Part shown: positions 7,733 to 16,513 of the stretch, in pieces
How the letters are laid out: every line of letters begins with the position of its first letter
Numbering within the stretch: the stretch's first letter is position 1
NCBI GenBank assembly: GCA_045643285.1
Contig: JAZUKN010000057.1
Span: forward strand, 1 to 64,000
Reading direction: 5' to 3'
Origin: UMGS1696 sp045643285
GTDB taxonomy: Bacteria; Bacillota; Clostridia; Oscillospirales; CAG-272
Length of the DNA: 64,000 nt
The notes under the pieces: model-generated
Database searches by the model: none
Seen by the model: the letters and a program-made list of their open reading frames with translations, nothing else
What the model was told of the DNA's origin: nothing
Position numbers and translations under genes: made by a program

Positions 7733-8224
7733 ATGGGAAATCTTGAGATAATTTCACTGGACGTATGGCACATTATAGCCACCATAGCGAATCTTCTGAT
7801 ACTGACGCTCATAATCAAGAAGTTTCTCTTCAAACCCGTTCAGAAAATCCTCGCCGAAAGGCAAAGTCAGGTAGACAACATCTACAAAACGGCTGAGGAG
7901 TCGAGAGAACAGGCGGAAAGCGACAAACGGCTCTACGCCGAAAAGCTCGACGGTGCGCGTGAAGAGGCTGAATCAATCGTCAAAGCCGCAACACAGCGTG
8001 CAGACCGTCTCAGCGATGAGATAGTCGCAGACGCGCGTGCAAAAGCCGAAGACACGATGAAGAAAGCCGAAGACGACATCGCGCTTGAGAAGAAAAAAGC
8101 GATGAACGAGCTGAAGGACGAAATTTCGGCGATTTCCGTTGAAATAGCCGAAAACGTTGTCGGACGTGAGATCAACGAAGACGACCACCGCGAAATGATA
8201 GATTCGTTTATCGACAATCTCTGA
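7733..8224 (+). CDS. atpF: F-type ATP synthase subunit b
   Basis: This 163-residue subunit has one N-terminal membrane helix (~10-32), then 'FLFKPVQKIL' and a long charged right-handed coiled coil rich in Ala, Glu and Lys. That is the peripheral stalk linking subunit a to delta/alpha. Only one b gene is present, so the stalk is probably a homodimer. It lies 28 bases after atpE and 14 bases before atpH. Confidence 0.93.
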   Translation: MGNLEIISLDVWHIIATIANLLILTLIIKKFLFKPVQKILAERQSQVDNIYKTAEESREQAESDKRLYAEKLDGAREEAESIVKAATQRADRLSDEIVADARAKAEDTMKKAEDDIALEKKKAMNELKDEISAISVEIAENVVGREINEDDHREMIDSFIDNL

Positions 8225-8238
8225 GAGGGTACTGACTG

Positions 8239-8772
8239 ATGAACGGTATCGTTGAAGAATATTCGCGCGGGCTGTTCGCTCTCGCCGAAGAAGAAAAAAC
8301 CGAGCGTCTGCTCCTCGATGAAACACGCGCGCTCTCTCCTCTGTTCACTGACGAATATGTTCACCTGCTGATAAATCCGAACATCCCGAAAGAAGAGCGC
8401 GTCGCTCTCGTCTCGGAGGCACTGGACGGACGAGTGAACGAAAGACTCGCATCGTTTGTCAAGCTGATGACGGAAAGAGGTCACGCGACGGAGATACGCG
8501 ACTGCTTCAAGGAATACGAGCGGCTCTATTATGAAACGAGCGGCATCGTCAGAGTTACGGCTGAAAGCACAGTCGAGCTGACGGACGCGCAGAAGAAGAA
8601 GCTCGCCGAAAAGCTGTCCGCTCACGTCGGAGGAGACGTGGAGATCACATACGTCATAAACCGCTCACTTATCGGCGGCATGCGGCTGTCCTACGGCGGC
8701 AGGCTCATCGACGTCAGCGTAAAGAAGAAGCTCGACGAGATAAGCGCGCGGCTGTCAGGCACAGTAGTGTAA
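8239..8772 (+). CDS. atpH: F-type ATP synthase subunit delta
   Basis: This 177-residue subunit connects the peripheral stalk to the top of the alpha3beta3 head. The N-terminal helical domain (~1-105) starts 'MNGIVEEYSRGLFALAEEE'. The C-terminal part has 'VTAESTVELTDAQKKKLAEKLSA' and the conserved 'DRSLIGGMRLSYGGRLID'-like segment (here NRSLIGGMRL). Position between atpF and atpA is standard. Confidence 0.93.
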   Translation: MNGIVEEYSRGLFALAEEEKTERLLLDETRALSPLFTDEYVHLLINPNIPKEERVALVSEALDGRVNERLASFVKLMTERGHATEIRDCFKEYERLYYETSGIVRVTAESTVELTDAQKKKLAEKLSAHVGGDVEITYVINRSLIGGMRLSYGGRLIDVSVKKKLDEISARLSGTVV

Positions 8773-8800
8773 TAAGAATAAAATAATCGGAGAAAACACA

Positions 8801-10357
8801 ATGGGACTTCGAGGCACAAACGGGACCGAACTTCGTCCCGATGAAATAAGCAGCATAATCAAAAATCAGATAAAATCATACGAGAACAAGCTGAAAGAGG
8901 ACGAATGCGGCACTGTCATCTCGGCAGGCGACGGAATCGTACGCGCATTCGGACTTGAAAACTGCATGGCAAACGAGCTTCTCCGCTTTGAGGGCGGCGA
9001 GTACGGCATGGCGATGAACCTTGAAGAAACAACGGTTTCCGTCGTAATGCTCGACGACACCGAAAACATCAAAGAGGGCTCGCGCGTCTACAGAACAGGT
9101 GAGGTCGTTTCCGTTCCCGTAGGCGACGGCATGATCGGTCGTATCGTGAATGCGCTCGGTCTGCCTATCGACGGCAAGGGCCCGACGGGATGCACCGAAA
9201 AGCGTCCTATCGAATCGGAAGCGCCGGGCATCATCAAGCGTAAAAGCGTCAGCGTGCCGCTCCAGACCGGTATCAAGGCGATAGACTCCATGATCCCGAT
9301 CGGAAGAGGACAGCGTGAGCTTATCGTCGGCGACAGACAGACCGGCAAAACGACGCTCGCGCTCGACACAATCTTAAATCAGAAAAACACGGGCGTTATC
9401 TGCATCTACGTCGCAATAGGTCAGAAAAACTCCACCGTTGCCGCACTTGCCGAGACTATAAGAAAAGCGGGTGCCGACTCCTACACGGTCATCGTATCCG
9501 CGTCGGCGTCGGAAGCGGCACCGCTCCAGTATATCGCACCTTATTCCGGCTGTGCTATCGCCGAATACTTTATGGCAGAGGGCAAGGACGTGCTTATCGT
9601 TTACGACGATCTTTCCAAGCACGCCGTGGCTTACCGCGCACTGTCACTGCTCATCCGCAGACCTCCGGGACGTGAAGCATACCCGGGAGACGTATTCTAC
9701 CTCCACTCCCGTCTGCTTGAGCGTTCCGCGCGTCTTGCTCCCGAATACGGCGGCGGCTCTATCACTGCACTGCCGATCATCGAAACACAGGCAGGCGACG
9801 TTTCGGCGTACATCCCGACGAACGTCATCTCTATCACAGACGGTCAGATATTCCTCGAAACAGAATTGTTCCACGCAGGCATCATTCCGGCGGTAAACCC
9901 GGGTATTTCCGTTTCCCGAGTCGGCGGTGCGGCTCAGTTCAAGGCGATGAAAAAGGTCGCAGGACAGCTTAAACTCCTCTATTCGCAGTTCAGAGAGTTA
10001 CAGGCGTTCGCGCAGTTCGGATCTGATCTTGACGCGGACACAAAGGAGCGTCTTGCGCTCGGAGAGAGGATCGTCGAAGTGTTGAAGCAGGACAAAAACT
10101 CTCCCGTACCGGTTGAATATCAGGTGGCAATCATCTACGCCGCCATTAACGGTTATCTGAAAGAAATCAAGGTTTCCGACGTACGCGAATACGAAAGCGC
10201 GCTGTTCACTTACCTCAGAGAAAACGCCGACGAGCTGATGAAGACTATCCGCGACACAGGCGTCCTCACAGACGACGACACAAAACTGCTCGCCGAGAAT
10301 CTCACACGGTTCACGGAAAAATTCCGCCGCGAGGTTTACGGCGCAGTCGGTGAATAA
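8801..10357 (+). CDS. atpA: F-type ATP synthase subunit alpha
   Basis: This 518-residue non-catalytic nucleotide-binding subunit of F1 has a beta-barrel N-terminus with 'GDGIVRAFGLENCMANELL'. The P-loop is 'GDRQTGKTT' (~172-180), and the family motif 'PAVNPGISVSRVGGAAQ' lies near 366-382. Length and order of motifs are normal. The ATG at 8801 follows a CGGAGA site. The N-terminus is slightly longer than usual. Confidence 0.97.
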   Translation: MGLRGTNGTELRPDEISSIIKNQIKSYENKLKEDECGTVISAGDGIVRAFGLENCMANELLRFEGGEYGMAMNLEETTVSVVMLDDTENIKEGSRVYRTGEVVSVPVGDGMIGRIVNALGLPIDGKGPTGCTEKRPIESEAPGIIKRKSVSVPLQTGIKAIDSMIPIGRGQRELIVGDRQTGKTTLALDTILNQKNTGVICIYVAIGQKNSTVAALAETIRKAGADSYTVIVSASASEAAPLQYIAPYSGCAIAEYFMAEGKDVLIVYDDLSKHAVAYRALSLLIRRPPGREAYPGDVFYLHSRLLERSARLAPEYGGGSITALPIIETQAGDVSAYIPTNVISITDGQIFLETELFHAGIIPAVNPGISVSRVGGAAQFKAMKKVAGQLKLLYSQFRELQAFAQFGSDLDADTKERLALGERIVEVLKQDKNSPVPVEYQVAIIYAAINGYLKEIKVSDVREYESALFTYLRENADELMKTIRDTGVLTDDDTKLLAENLTRFTEKFRREVYGAVGE

Positions 10358-10400
10358 ACCGCACGGAAAACTTATTCACAAACAAACCGGAGTTAGATAA

Positions 10401-11249
10401 ATGAGTGAAAACATCAAAGCCATACGCGCGCGGATAAAGAGCGTCGATTCCACGAGGCACATCACCAAAGCGATGGAGCTTGTCGCGGCGTCGAAGATCA
10501 AAAAAGCCGGCGCGCGCATGGAAAAATCGCGCTTCTACAAGGAAGTAATGCTCGACGCATTTGCCGATCTCTCTTCCGAAGAAAGCGCATACGCAAAGAC
10601 GAGAGAACGCACGCTTCCGTCGCTCTATATAGTCGTTGCAGGTGACAGAGGACTCGCAGGCGGATACAACAACAACATTTTCCGCTCTTCCCTTGCCCTC
10701 ATTCACAGCGGCGACTACGTTATCCCCGTCGGAAAACGCGCCGTCGAATACTACTCACGCAGAAGCGGTGTAAACGTTCTCACGTCCGATTTTATGTCGG
10801 TGGAGAGCTTCACGTCGCAGAACGCATCCGACGCCGCGTACCTCGCCAAAGAGATGTACGACAAAGGCGAGATCAAGGAAGTGAACCTCATCTCGACAAA
10901 ATTCGTGTCGATGCTGTCGTCGCGCCCCGATATAACGTACCTGCTTCCGCTTGAATCCCTTGCGAAAGAGCGCGGAAAGAGCGAAGAAAAATCGGCGGCT
11001 GTTGCGGAGTACGAGCCGAACCCGGAAGAGGTCCTCGCGGCGCTGATACCGGAGTACATCGCAGGAGTGCTGTACACGTCCGCCGTTGAGTCGTATGCCG
11101 CAGAGCTTGCCGCGCGCCGTTCCGCAATGGACACCGCGACGAAGAATGCGAACGAAATGCTCGACGAGCTGAGTCTCCACTACAACAGAGCGCGTCAGGG
11201 AGCGATCACGCAGGAGATCACGGAGATCGTAGCCGGCGCGAATGCGTGA
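10401..11249 (+). CDS. atpG: F-type ATP synthase subunit gamma
   Basis: This 282-residue central rotor shaft has the N-terminal helix 'IRARIKSVDSTRHITKAMELVAASKI'. The middle Rossmann-like part has 'GDRGLAGGYNNN'. The C-terminal helix 'MDTATKNANEMLDELSLHYNRARQGAITQEI' is the conserved family signature. The gene ends 170 bases before atpD; that gap holds a repeat. Confidence 0.96.
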   Translation: MSENIKAIRARIKSVDSTRHITKAMELVAASKIKKAGARMEKSRFYKEVMLDAFADLSSEESAYAKTRERTLPSLYIVVAGDRGLAGGYNNNIFRSSLALIHSGDYVIPVGKRAVEYYSRRSGVNVLTSDFMSVESFTSQNASDAAYLAKEMYDKGEIKEVNLISTKFVSMLSSRPDITYLLPLESLAKERGKSEEKSAAVAEYEPNPEEVLAALIPEYIAGVLYTSAVESYAAELAARRSAMDTATKNANEMLDELSLHYNRARQGAITQEITEIVAGANA

Positions 11250-11275
11250 GAACAGAGTTCAATTCTGATTTAAGC

Positions 11276-11336
11276 TTCACAATCCTTTCGTCACGGAAAA
11301 CCGTGACACTTCCCTTTACACAAGGGAAGCAAATTG
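11276..11336. repeat. Paired-hairpin repeat inserted between atpG and atpD
   Basis: GTCACGG-aaaa-CCGTGAC (11290-11307) is followed by CTTCCCTT-tacac-AAGGGAAG (11309-11329) and 'CAAATTG'. The layout and flanks match 4485-4545. There is no T-run after either stem, so it should not be a strong terminator. Confidence 0.7.
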
Positions 11337-11419
11337 AAAATGTAATCACTGCACAGCATTTAAGATAAACACTTTTCAGAATAAGCAAAACGACCCAAAT
11401 TCATTTTTGGAGATAGAAA

Positions 11420-12811
11420 ATGGCAGAGAAAAAACACATCGGATATGTTTCGCAGGTCATCGGTCCGGTCATCGACATCCGCTTTGACGACGAACTGCCG
11501 AACATTCTGAACGCAATCGAAATCAAAATCGGAGACAGACAGCTCACGGCCGAAGTCTCCGGTCACGTCGGCGACAATATAGTGCGCTGTATCGCCATGT
11601 CGTCCACCGACGGTCTTGTCCGCGGCACGGAAGCCGTTGACACAGGCAAAGGAATAACGGTCCCCGTAGGTCCCGAAACGCTCGGACGTGTTTTCAACGT
11701 TCTCGGCGAGCCGATCGACGAACAGCCTGCCCCCGAAGCATCAGATAACTGGGAGATACACCGTCCGGCACCGTCGTACGAGGATCAGTCCGTCAGCACG
11801 GAGATACTTGAAACGGGTATCAAGGTCATCGACCTAATCTGCCCGTACACGAAGGGCGGTAAAGTCGGTCTGTTCGGCGGCGCAGGAGTCGGCAAGACCG
11901 TACTTATCCAGGAGCTTATCCACAACGTTGCCACGGAGCACGGCGGATACTCGGTTTTCACGGGTGTCGGCGAGCGTTCGCGTGAAGGTAACGACCTCTA
12001 TAACGAAATGAAGGATTCCGGAGTTCTCTCGAAGACCGCCATGGTCTACGGGCAGATGAACGAGCCTCCGGGAGCAAGAATGAGAGTAGGTCTGTCGGGA
12101 CTTACAATGGCTGAATACTTTCGCGACAAAGAGGGCAAGGACGTGCTTCTCTTCATCGACAACATCTTCCGTTTCACTCAGGCAGGAAGCGAAGTATCCG
12201 CACTTCTCGGACGTATGCCGTCTGCCGTCGGTTATCAGCCGACTCTTGCAAACGAAATGGGCGCATTACAGGAGAGAATCACGTCGACAAAGCGCGGCTC
12301 CATTACGTCGATCCAGGCAGTTTACGTCCCTGCTGACGACTACACCGACCCTGCACCGGCTACCACGTTCGCGCATCTCGACGCAACGACTGCGCTGAGC
12401 CGTTCGATAGCGTCACAGGGTATCTATCCTGCAGTCGATCCGCTTGAATCCACGTCGCGCATCCTCTCGCCCGAAATCCTCGGCGAAGAACACTACACCG
12501 TCGCGCGTGAGGTACAGCGTATACTCCAGAGATACAAGGAGCTTCAGGACATCATCGCAATCATGGGTATGGATGAGCTGTCAGAAGAAGACAAACTGAC
12601 CGTATCAAGAGCGAGAAAAGTTCAGAGATATATGTCTCAGGCGTTCGCAGTAGCCGAGCCGTACACCGGTATCAAAGGACAGTACGTTCCGCTTAAAGAG
12701 ACTATCCGCGGCTTCAGAGAGATAATCGAGGGCAGATGCGACAGTCTTCCGGAAAGTGCGTTCCTGTTCATCGGCACTATCGACGAAGCGTTCGAGAAAG
12801 CAAAAAAGTAA
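11420..12811 (+). CDS. atpD: F-type ATP synthase subunit beta
   Basis: This 463-residue catalytic subunit of F1 has the P-loop 'GGAGVGKT' (~155-162) and 'GVGERSREGNDLYNEM' with the catalytic Glu. It also has the 'LLFIDNIFRFTQAG' Walker B and the 'MPSAVGYQPTLA' segment. Length is normal. The ATG at 11420 follows a GGAGA site in a leader of its own after the repeat. Confidence 0.97.
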   Translation: MAEKKHIGYVSQVIGPVIDIRFDDELPNILNAIEIKIGDRQLTAEVSGHVGDNIVRCIAMSSTDGLVRGTEAVDTGKGITVPVGPETLGRVFNVLGEPIDEQPAPEASDNWEIHRPAPSYEDQSVSTEILETGIKVIDLICPYTKGGKVGLFGGAGVGKTVLIQELIHNVATEHGGYSVFTGVGERSREGNDLYNEMKDSGVLSKTAMVYGQMNEPPGARMRVGLSGLTMAEYFRDKEGKDVLLFIDNIFRFTQAGSEVSALLGRMPSAVGYQPTLANEMGALQERITSTKRGSITSIQAVYVPADDYTDPAPATTFAHLDATTALSRSIASQGIYPAVDPLESTSRILSPEILGEEHYTVAREVQRILQRYKELQDIIAIMGMDELSEEDKLTVSRARKVQRYMSQAFAVAEPYTGIKGQYVPLKETIRGFREIIEGRCDSLPESAFLFIGTIDEAFEKAKK

Positions 12812-12850
12812 CTACGATATTTAACAGTTTACGGTAAATCGGAGGCAGAT

Positions 12851-13117
12851 ATGAAGAATTTCAAGCTGGAAATAGCCGCACCGGACGGGCTGAGATACGA
12901 CGGTGAGGCGGCACAGCTTTCCGTTCGCGGAATCGGCGGTGAGCTTGCCGTTCTTGCAGGTCACATCCCGTTCGTGACCGCGCTTGCCGACGGTGAATGC
13001 CGAGTCTACACAGACGACGGAAAGAATATCCGTCATGCCCACTGCCGCGGCGGAATGCTAATGGTGTCGAAGGACGTCGTGCGGCTTCTGTCTTCGGATT
13101 TTGAGTGGAAAGACTAA
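12851..13117 (+). CDS. atpC: F-type ATP synthase subunit epsilon, short form without C-terminal helices
   Basis: Only 88 residues are encoded, against the usual 130-140. What is present is the N-terminal ten-strand beta-sandwich ('FKLEIAAPDGLRYDGEA', 'GGELAVLAGHIPFVTAL', 'AHCRGGMLMVSKDVVRLL'), ending right after it with 'SSDFEWKD'. The C-terminal helical hairpin, which inhibits ATP hydrolysis in other bacteria, is missing. The stop is followed directly by a strong terminator with no further homologous reading frame, so this looks like a genuine short form rather than a frameshift. It is the last gene of the operon. Confidence 0.9.
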   Translation: MKNFKLEIAAPDGLRYDGEAAQLSVRGIGGELAVLAGHIPFVTALADGECRVYTDDGKNIRHAHCRGGMLMVSKDVVRLLSSDFEWKD

Positions 13118-13144
13118 GGATTTTTGTGTGCAAAAAACAGGAAA

Positions 13145-13178
13145 ACGTGAGTACAAATCCCCCGTACTCACGTTTTTT
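13145..13178. terminator. Bidirectional terminator between atpC and glycerate kinase
   Basis: ACGTGAGTAC (13145-13154) pairs with GTACTCACGT (13164-13173), with T-runs on the plus side and A-rich sequence on the other. It lies between convergent genes. Confidence 0.88.
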
Positions 13179-13197
13179 CTGTCATTTTCAGTTTTTC

Positions 13198-14451
13198 TTA
13201 TCTCTTTACGAGCACCACCGCAAGGTCGTTCACGTTTGTGCCGGTCGGTCCTGTTATGATCAGCCCGTCTGCCGCTTTCAGTCCGTTATATGCGTCGTTG
13301 TCGGCAAGGATCGTGCGAATGTCAAGTCCCTGTGCGGCGAGCTTCGCTTCCGTTTCACCGTCTGCATACCCGCCTGCCGCGTCTGTGGGACCGTCCGTGC
13401 CGTCTGAGCCGAACGAGAACACACAAGTGTCCTTGCACCCTGCTATTTCGTGCGCGGCTGAAAGAGCTATCTCCTGATTCCGTCCGCCTTTGCCGTGACC
13501 TGTCAGATGAACTACAGTCTCACCGCCTGCAAGGAACGCGACAGATTCGGTATCGTTCTGATGATCCCTTGCTATCGAGCCGAGGAACGCGCCTGCTTCC
13601 CTTGCTTCACAAGCGAGAGACGCCGTGAGAAATACAGGCTTGTATCCGAGCTGTTCACAGGTCTTTGCGGCAGATGCGCAGAGCTGTTTCACCGAGCCCG
13701 TGACGTATGTCGTAACATTGTCGAGCGTTTTTGGCGTTTCCGTGCGGATGAGGACCTCCGCTTTCGGCGAGATTTCAAGTCCGTAGCGTTCGACTATCTC
13801 CATAGCCGCGTCCGATGTGGACGAATCCGGATAAGCAGGTCCCGACGCTATCATATCAAGCGGATCGCCGATGATGTCGCTGAGGACGATCGTATAAACG
13901 TGTGCCGGAGCACAGCAGAGCGCGAAACGTCCACCTTTTACGGAGGAGAGACGCTTTCTTATCGTGTTTATCTCAACAATGGACGCACCGCAGGCAAGAA
14001 GCTGTTTTGTGATCGATGCCATTTCTTCTGTATCGATCAGCGGAGACTCGAACAGCGCAGATCCGCCGCCCGAGAGAAGAAACAGCACATTGTCGTCTTT
14101 CGTCAGATTTGCAACAAGCTCAAGTGCGCGCGCAGTCGCGGAGTAGCTGTTTTCGTCCGGCACGGGATGCCCTGCTTCACGAATTTCAAGCCCTTTTATC
14201 TCTCCCTTTGCGTGATCGTATTTCGTTATGACTATTCCTGCGTCGATACGTTCACCGAGGACTTCTGCTGCGGCTCTGCCCATTTCCCATGCGGCTTTTC
14301 CTGCGGCTACGACGACGAGCTTTCCTTGTCCGTCAAAGACCTTGCAGCCGTCCTTGTCTGCCTTTATTTTATCAAGTGCGTTACGGACCGCGCCACCCGG
14401 CATAGCGTCGGCGAGAGCGGCTTCCATAATGATTTTTGCGTCTCTGTTCAA
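13198..14451 (-). CDS. Glycerate kinase, MOFRL / DUF4147 type
   Basis: This 417-residue member of the glycerate kinase type-2 (GckA/TtuD-like) family phosphorylates D-glycerate, usually to 2-phosphoglycerate, feeding lower glycolysis. The N-terminal DUF4147 domain shows 'VVAAGKAAWEMG', 'GHPVPDENS', 'LFLLSGGGSALFE' and 'INTIRKRLSSVKGGRFA'. The C-terminal MOFRL domain has 'LAGGETVVHLTGHGKGGRNQE' and 'SFGSDGTDGPTDAAGG'. The start is TTG at 14451 with AGGA eight bases upstream. It lies downstream of the GntP permease on the same strand, so the pair probably imports and phosphorylates glycerate or a related sugar acid. Confidence 0.88.
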   Translation of the reverse strand: MNRDAKIIMEAALADAMPGGAVRNALDKIKADKDGCKVFDGQGKLVVVAAGKAAWEMGRAAAEVLGERIDAGIVITKYDHAKGEIKGLEIREAGHPVPDENSYSATARALELVANLTKDDNVLFLLSGGGSALFESPLIDTEEMASITKQLLACGASIVEINTIRKRLSSVKGGRFALCCAPAHVYTIVLSDIIGDPLDMIASGPAYPDSSTSDAAMEIVERYGLEISPKAEVLIRTETPKTLDNVTTYVTGSVKQLCASAAKTCEQLGYKPVFLTASLACEAREAGAFLGSIARDHQNDTESVAFLAGGETVVHLTGHGKGGRNQEIALSAAHEIAGCKDTCVFSFGSDGTDGPTDAAGGYADGETEAKLAAQGLDIRTILADNDAYNGLKAADGLIITGPTGTNVNDLAVVLVKR

Positions 14452-14492
14452 AGTGGTATCCTGCCTTTCGGTTTATTTATCAGAGAAATTTC

Positions 14493-14521
14493 GAGCCGTC
14501 CTCCCATAAAGAGAACGGCTC
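14493..14521 (-). other. Intergenic hairpin between permease and glycerate kinase genes
   Basis: GAGCCGT and ACGGCTC (7-bp arms) with a 15-base loop, followed on the minus strand by GAAATTTCTCTG. This could be a weak terminator or RNA-stability element that lowers kinase expression relative to the permease. Confidence 0.4.
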
Positions 14522-14558
14522 TGATGTTATGCTATGTTATATTATGTCCGGTTAAGAA

Positions 14559-15929
14559 TCAGACAAACAGAGAAACGAGAAGTACGTTCAGGATTGCGGC
14601 AATACCGATAATGAGCGTACCGAGAGACTGTGTCTTGTAACCGTCCTGAGCCTTCATTTCACCGAAGTTGGTAACAACCCAGAAGTAACTGTCGTTTGCG
14701 TGAGAAACAACCATTGCGCCTGCACCGATAGCAACAACTACGAGAGCTGCCTGTACGGGTGTGGTCCAGCCGAGAGTAGCCATCATCGGAGCGATGATAC
14801 CTGCGGATGTTGTGATCGCAACTGTGGAAGAACCCTGAGCTGTCTTGAGGATAGCTGCAAGGAGGAACGGGAATACGAGACCTATAACCTTGAGAGCGTC
14901 TGCACGTTCGCTGATGAACGCGATAAGCTCTGTGGAAGCGATGACCTTACCGAGAACGCCGCCTGCTGCCGTTACGAACAGGATCGGACCGGTGGTCTTC
15001 AGTGTTTCGTTTGTGATGTCGTAGAATTCTTTGCCCTTCTTAGCCCAGAGGAGAAGAAGAACGCCGATGATAACGCCTACTGCGAGAGCGATGATAGGTG
15101 TGCCGAGGAATGTAATGATTGCAACCTTAAGACCTGCCATGGAGAATGCGCAGGAGAGGCCCATGAGGATGATCGGAACAACGATCGGAGCAAATGCAGC
15201 AAATCCGTTCGGGAGTTTGCCGTAGCTTGCTACGAGTTCTTCGTATGTCTGACCGATAGCTTCGTCGTTTGTGGGTTCGTCAGCTGCTTTAACCTTCTTG
15301 CCGATGATAACTGCGAAAATGCAGCCTGCGATGAGCGGGAGGATAGAGCAGATAGCGCCGATGAGCATTACCTGGAGAAGGTTAACGTCTGTGGAGCCGA
15401 GGCCTTCTGTGTAAAGTGTGTTAGCTGCAGCGATCGGGCCGGGTGTCGGCGGGATGAAGCAGTGGGAGATATAAAGACCCATGGAGAGAGCGACTGTGCA
15501 AGCTACGGAAGACTTGCGTGTTCTCTGAACGAGAGCCTTACGGATCGGGTTGAGAACTACGAAACCGGAGTCGCAGAATACGGGAATGGATACGATCCAG
15601 CCCATGATGAGCATTGCGATTTCGGGGTGGTTCTTGCCGACGAGTTTTACAACGCAGTCAGCCATTTTCAGAGCCGCGCCGGTCTTTTCAAGAAGAATAC
15701 CGACGAGCGCACCGAGGATGATAACGATACCGATGCTTGTGAAGGTTCCGGAGAAGCCTGCACCGATGATGCCGGGGATAGCTGTGATGTCTTTAATTGC
15801 AAGGAGTGCGAGAATGAGCGAAACGCCCATAATGGAAAGGAACGGGTGGATCTTCCACTTCGAGATCGCAACGATCATGAGAACGATTGCAAGCACGAAA
15901 GCAACAAGAAGCCAAATGCCTGTTAACAT
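14559..15929 (-). CDS. GntP family permease (gluconate/glycerate-type proton symporter)
   Basis: This 456-residue integral membrane protein has roughly 12-14 hydrophobic helices. Family-typical segments are 'GAGFSGTFTSIGIVIILGALVGILLEKTGAA', 'PVFCDSGFVVLNPIRKAL' and 'AAILKTAQGSSTVAITTSAGIIAPM', plus a C-terminal 'GAGAMVVSHANDSYFWVVT'. GntP proteins take up gluconate, glycerate or related hydroxy acids. The neighbouring glycerate kinase favours glycerate here, by inference. AGGAGG precedes the ATG, and a near-consensus promoter lies upstream. Confidence 0.9.
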   Translation of the reverse strand: MLTGIWLLVAFVLAIVLMIVAISKWKIHPFLSIMGVSLILALLAIKDITAIPGIIGAGFSGTFTSIGIVIILGALVGILLEKTGAALKMADCVVKLVGKNHPEIAMLIMGWIVSIPVFCDSGFVVLNPIRKALVQRTRKSSVACTVALSMGLYISHCFIPPTPGPIAAANTLYTEGLGSTDVNLLQVMLIGAICSILPLIAGCIFAVIIGKKVKAADEPTNDEAIGQTYEELVASYGKLPNGFAAFAPIVVPIILMGLSCAFSMAGLKVAIITFLGTPIIALAVGVIIGVLLLLWAKKGKEFYDITNETLKTTGPILFVTAAGGVLGKVIASTELIAFISERADALKVIGLVFPFLLAAILKTAQGSSTVAITTSAGIIAPMMATLGWTTPVQAALVVVAIGAGAMVVSHANDSYFWVVTNFGEMKAQDGYKTQSLGTLIIGIAAILNVLLVSLFV

Positions 15930-16039
15930 AGGGGATACCTCCTGAAAAATTTTTTTGTATTTTCTTAACAGACAGCGCGTTTCCGCCGTTGTCTGAAAAA
16001 GACAGGTTTGTTACAGAACATTGAACTTTTTTCTTGATA

Positions 16040-16068
16040 ATTTTAACATATCCGTGCTTATTTGTCAA
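16040..16068 (-). promoter_or_regulatory. Promoter of the GntP-glycerate kinase operon
   Basis: On the minus strand, TTGACA (16068-16063), a 17-base spacer and TAAAAT (16045-16040), with a ~110-base leader before the gene. Confidence 0.75.
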
Positions 16069-16270
16069 TAATCTATTATATTTTTGTCAAAAGTGTACAA
16101 AACGTCAAAATTTGAGTTGTACGAAATGAAATGAAAAAAGCAATAAGACCGCTCAGCAGAAGTCATTCTCCTTGCCGAACTCGAAAAGAAAAAATATTTT
16201 GCCTTTTTTCCTCCTCTTTTCGGACAATCCGGCTTCACATAAACAGTCTCAACGCTTGTCGGTACCGTGC

Positions 16271-16513
16271 TTATTCTATCACCTCATACATTGTCGAGGC
16301 GTCCGCTTTTGCCGCGTGTTCTCTTACGTCGATGACGCGGAAACGGAGCGTTCTGTCGCCGTACGTCACCGCGATAACGTCGCCTTCCTTTACGTCGTAC
16401 GACGCCTTTGCGACTCGTCCGTTCACTTCGACGTGCGCGGTATCACACGCTTCGTTCGCAACGGTGCGCCGCTTGATTATTCTCGATACCTTCAGAAATT
16501 TGTCAAGTCTCAT
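16271..16513 (-). CDS. rqcP: S4-domain RNA-binding protein RqcP (YabO)
   Basis: This 80-residue protein is almost entirely an S4 RNA-binding domain: 'MRLDKFLKVSRIIKRRTVANEAC', then 'VEVNGRVAKASYDVKEGDVIAV'. It matches YabO/RqcP, which in Bacillus subtilis works with RqcH on stalled 50S subunits to add alanine tails to incomplete peptides. Its ATG overlaps the end of the upstream flippase gene by 11 bases, suggesting translational coupling. In Bacillus, yabO also lies near yabM, a flippase of the same family. Hsp15-like S4 proteins are the alternative, but size and neighbour favour RqcP. Confidence 0.85.
   Translation of the reverse strand: MRLDKFLKVSRIIKRRTVANEACDTAHVEVNGRVAKASYDVKEGDVIAVTYGDRTLRFRVIDVREHAAKADASTMYEVIE

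Noticed and set aside
14700..15926. Long plus-strand open frame (408 codons) rich in Cys, Asp and Glu
   Set aside because: It is the complement of the GntP permease gene; its composition is that expected from reading hydrophobic codons backwards.
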